A stretch of DNA of 64,000 bases from Deinococcus aetherius (GTDB taxonomy: Bacteria > Deinococcota > Deinococci > Deinococcales > Deinococcaceae). The stretch spans positions 16,001-80,000 of the forward strand of contig NZ_AP026560.1 in assembly GCF_025997855.1 (NCBI RefSeq), read 5' to 3'. The position numbers and the translations under genes were made by a program. Below the pieces are notes generated by a model, which searched no databases, had not been told where the DNA came from, and saw nothing but the letters and a program-made list of their open reading frames with translations. Below are positions 61,974-64,000 of this stretch, in pieces (the stretch's first letter is position 1; each line of letters begins with the position of its first letter).

Positions 61974-62087
61974 CGCGGAGAGCAGAAGGCGGAGAGCCCA
62001 GAGCGGAGGTGCCCCGTCCTTCCCACGCCCCACTGACCACTGACCACTCACCCGACGGCCCACAGCCCACAACCCACACCCCGTTCC
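61974..62087. repeat. Short tandem repeat tract between thrC and thrB
   Basis: Two styles: GCGGAGAGCAGAAGGCGGAG (about 61975-62005) and CCACTGACCACTGACCACTC (62030-62049), followed by degenerate CCCACAGCCCACAACCCACA. It fills the whole gap and holds no gene or clear signal. Confidence 0.6.
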
Positions 62088-63125
62088 TCAAAGAATGCTC
62101 TCCAGCACCCGCTCCATGCTCGCCTCGATCCCCCTGGGCGCCTCGACCGCGCGCATGGCGGCGTTGGGGTCCTTCAGGCCGTTGCCCGTCAGCACCGCCA
62201 CGACCGTCTGGCCGGGCGTGAGCTTACCGGCGGCGTGCATCTTCAACAGGCCCGCGACCGGGGTCGCGCTGGCGGGCTCGCAGAACACGCCCTCCTGCGC
62301 GACGAGGTTGTAGGCGTGCATGATCTCGTCGTCGTGGGCCATGTCGAATAAGCCGCCGCTCTCCCGCACCGCCGCCCGGGCGAGGTCGGCGCTCGCCGGA
62401 TTCCCGATGCGGATGGCGGTGGCGATGGTCTGCGGCTCGTCCACGATGGCGTTGCGCACGAAAGGCGCGGCCCCCTCCGCCTGAAAGCCCCACATCTTCG
62501 GCAGCCCGTCACCCTTCCCGGCATGGTGGTATTCCCGGAACCCCATCCAATACGCGCTGATGTTCCCCGCGTTCCCCACCGGGATGGCGAGGACGTCGGG
62601 CGCGCGGCCCAGCTCGTCCACGATCTCGAAGGCCCCTGTCTTCTGCCCCTGGAGGCGGTAGGGGTTCACCGAGTTCACCAGAGCGATGGGATGCTCGCTG
62701 CTGATCTGCCGCACGAGCCTCAGGGCCACGTCGAAGTTGCCGTTGATCGCCACGATCTGCGCCCCGTACGCCATCGCCTGTGCCAGCTTGCCGAGCGCGA
62801 TGTTGCCGTCGGGAATCAGGACGATGCACCTCAGCCCCGAGCGTGCGGCGTACGCAGCGGCGGCGGCGCTGGTGTTCCCAGTGCTCGCGCAGATGATGGT
62901 GTCTGCGCCCTCCTCGACCGCCTTGGCGACGGCCATCACCATGCCCCGGTCCTTGAAACTCCCCGTGGGGTTCAGGCCCTCGTACTTCAGGTAGAGGTCC
63001 ACCCCCAGGTGTGCGCTTAGCTTCGGCGCCGGGATCAGGGGCGTGTTCCCCTCGTGCAGGGTCAGGGCGGGCGTCTTATCGGTGACGGGCAGGTATTCGC
63101 GGTAGCGTTCGATGAGTCCGGGCAT
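62088..63125 (-). CDS. thrC: Threonine synthase
   Basis: A 345-residue PLP enzyme converting O-phosphohomoserine to threonine. Seen: [35 protein letters not shown] with the Schiff-base Lys, [18 protein letters not shown], and the phosphate-binding [19 protein letters not shown]. Length fits the short bacterial class. ATG 63125 with GGAGGA upstream is chosen over a longer frame. thrB follows after a repeat tract. Confidence 0.95.
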   Translation of the reverse strand: MPGLIERYREYLPVTDKTPALTLHEGNTPLIPAPKLSAHLGVDLYLKYEGLNPTGSFKDRGMVMAVAKAVEEGADTIICASTGNTSAAAAAYAARSGLRCIVLIPDGNIALGKLAQAMAYGAQIVAINGNFDVALRLVRQISSEHPIALVNSVNPYRLQGQKTGAFEIVDELGRAPDVLAIPVGNAGNISAYWMGFREYHHAGKGDGLPKMWGFQAEGAAPFVRNAIVDEPQTIATAIRIGNPASADLARAAVRESGGLFDMAHDDEIMHAYNLVAQEGVFCEPASATPVAGLLKMHAAGKLTPGQTVVAVLTGNGLKDPNAAMRAVEAPRGIEASMERVLESIL

Positions 63126-63360
63126 GGGGCGTCCTCCGTGCCGCGCGGGGGCGGTCAAGTCTGCCCATCCTAGCGGCGGGGGCCTGGGGGAGTTCCAGGG
63201 AGTCAAGACAGGAGACGCCTCTGCGCCGTCAGGTTGGGGTCAGGGATGAGCCCTCAAACGTCACATCTGCACCTCATCCTTAGCTGAGGTTTGGGGCGTC
63301 TCCACCCCACCTTGGGTCACCCTTGAGAAGGTATCTCACCACACACTAACGGCCGAGCAT

Positions 63361-63405
63361 GAGTTTCATTGTGCGATCACAACGAGTGGTTGATCGTTGA
63401 AACTC
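63361..63405 (+). promoter_or_regulatory. Nested inverted repeat in the YmgE-type gene leader
   Basis: GAGTTTCA (63361-63368) pairs with TGAAACTC (63398-63405), and inside it CGATCA (63374-63379) pairs with TGATCG (63391-63396). It ends 8 bp before the ribosome site GGAGG. Further upstream are ACCTCA/TGAGGT (63271-63290) and TGAGA/TCTCA (63324-63338); TTGAGA (63323-63328) is a weak -35. The 300-bp gap 63126-63425 holds no gene. Confidence 0.45.
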
Positions 63406-63425
63406 AACGTCCTGGAGGTCAAATC

Positions 63426-63692
63426 ATGGGTTGGATCATCACTATTCTGGTGGGTGCGCTGTGCGGCTGGCTCGCGAGCCTGATCATGAAGACGGACGCC
63501 CAGCAGGGGGCCGTCGCCAACATCCTGATCGGCATCGTCGGCAGCCTCCTCGCGCAGTGGATTTTCGGCGGTCTGCTCAACATCGGCGGGAGCGCCGCTG
63601 GAACGGGCTTCTCCTTCTGGAGCATCATCTGGGGTGTGGTCGGCAGCGTTATCCTGATCGCCATCCTCAAGGCGCTCAGGGTCTTGCGTTAA
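63426..63692 (+). CDS. GlsB/YeaQ/YmgE family stress membrane protein
   Basis: An 88-residue protein with three membrane helices: [20 protein letters not shown], then [20 protein letters not shown] and [20 protein letters not shown]. The GWLAS and NILIGIVGS blocks are diagnostic of this transglycosylase-associated family, often induced by stress; molecular role unknown. GGAGG stands 9 bases before the ATG. It has a structured leader and its own strong terminator. Confidence 0.88.
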   Translation: MGWIITILVGALCGWLASLIMKTDAQQGAVANILIGIVGSLLAQWIFGGLLNIGGSAAGTGFSFWSIIWGVVGSVILIAILKALRVLR

Positions 63693-63711
63693 CCCCGCAG
63701 TTCCTCGTCGG

Positions 63712-63746
63712 CCGGACTCCCCTGGGGGTCCGGTCTTTTGTTTTTT
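63712..63746 (+). terminator. Strong intrinsic terminator after the YmgE-type gene
   Basis: CCGGAC (63712-63717) with GTCCGG (63728-63733), extended by CCCC/GGGG inside, then TCTTTTGTTTTTT. Confidence 0.85.
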
Positions 63747-63905
63747 GCCCTTCCCTCCCGGGGCAGCTGTTCAGGTTCCACAGGCTGTGCTATCTTCGAA
63801 AGGCTTGCCTGACCCCGCCCGGCGTGGCGGCGCTTCCCGGCCTTCCCCGCCGGATGAACCCGCCCCCGGCAGAGCACCGGGTCAGGCTCAAGAAGGAGTG
63901 CGAAG

Positions 63906-64000
<95 letters not shown>

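Overview
This window is a stretch of GC-rich bacterial chromosome that I assign to the genus Deinococcus. The evidence is a ddrC-like DNA-damage gene with a radiation/desiccation response motif in its promoter, a DtxR-type Mn regulator beside an ABC metal transporter, and an unusually large share of genes whose start codon lies only 6-7 bases after a TANNNT -10 box (leaderless transcripts, known to be common in Deinococcus). Gene density is high. I found no rRNA, tRNA, CRISPR array, prophage or intact insertion sequence.

Layout: 1-3.7 kb holds a leftward operon with a Roadblock/LC7 protein, a secreted-domain membrane protein and a helical protein cut by the window edge. 3.7-8 kb holds an acetyltransferase, menG/ubiE, a uracil-DNA-glycosylase-like gene, a small zinc-ribbon protein and acs. 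8.2-11.3 kb has ddrC and an lptF/lptG-like pair. 11.3-17 kb has a DUF4388-Roadblock protein, a stand-alone Lrp/AsnC ligand domain, a fused siroheme decarboxylase (AhbB-AhbA type) and transketolase. 17-23.4 kb has a tandem GNAT protein, a small ORF, and a leftward block of ECF sigma factor, anti-sigma factor, RseB-like protein, DUF1800 protein, DUF1501 Tat protein and a CxxCH haem protein. 23.4-27.7 kb is mntR with a Mn/Zn ABC transporter whose ATPase gene carries a frameshift. 27.8-43.6 kb is a cobalamin region: cobS, an alpha-ribazole phosphatase, a cobalamin riboswitch, btuF, cobO, a NicO-type transporter, a ferredoxin-CobN fusion, a VapBC module, a ChlI/ChlD-type chelatase, an apparent cobB remnant, cbiB, cobD, cobQ, cobU and cobT. 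43.6-64 kb holds a PAS-PAS-GGDEF-EAL protein, trpF, a DnaA-box cluster, assorted hydrolases, holB, an LtrA protein, a CDP-alcohol transferase, an APH-like kinase, an MMPL exporter, thrB, thrC, a YmgE-type membrane protein and the start of rpmB.

The genes work together mainly as follows. The cobalamin block supplies late corrinoid steps (cobalt import and chelation, adenosylation, nucleotide-loop assembly and salvage), probably switched off by B12 through the riboswitch. The MntR locus controls Mn/Zn uptake. The sigma/anti-sigma/RseB block probably reports on the envelope and may drive the secreted DUF1800/DUF1501 proteins.

The most unusual signal is a roughly 60-bp element present three times (5032-5092, 5735-5796, 49866-49928). 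Each copy has a -35 box, exactly 17 bp, a -10 box, exactly 6 bp, then an adenine that opens an intrinsic terminator. The predicted product is a transcript of about 26-28 nt that is nothing but the terminator hairpin. Two copies flank the glycosylase-like gene.
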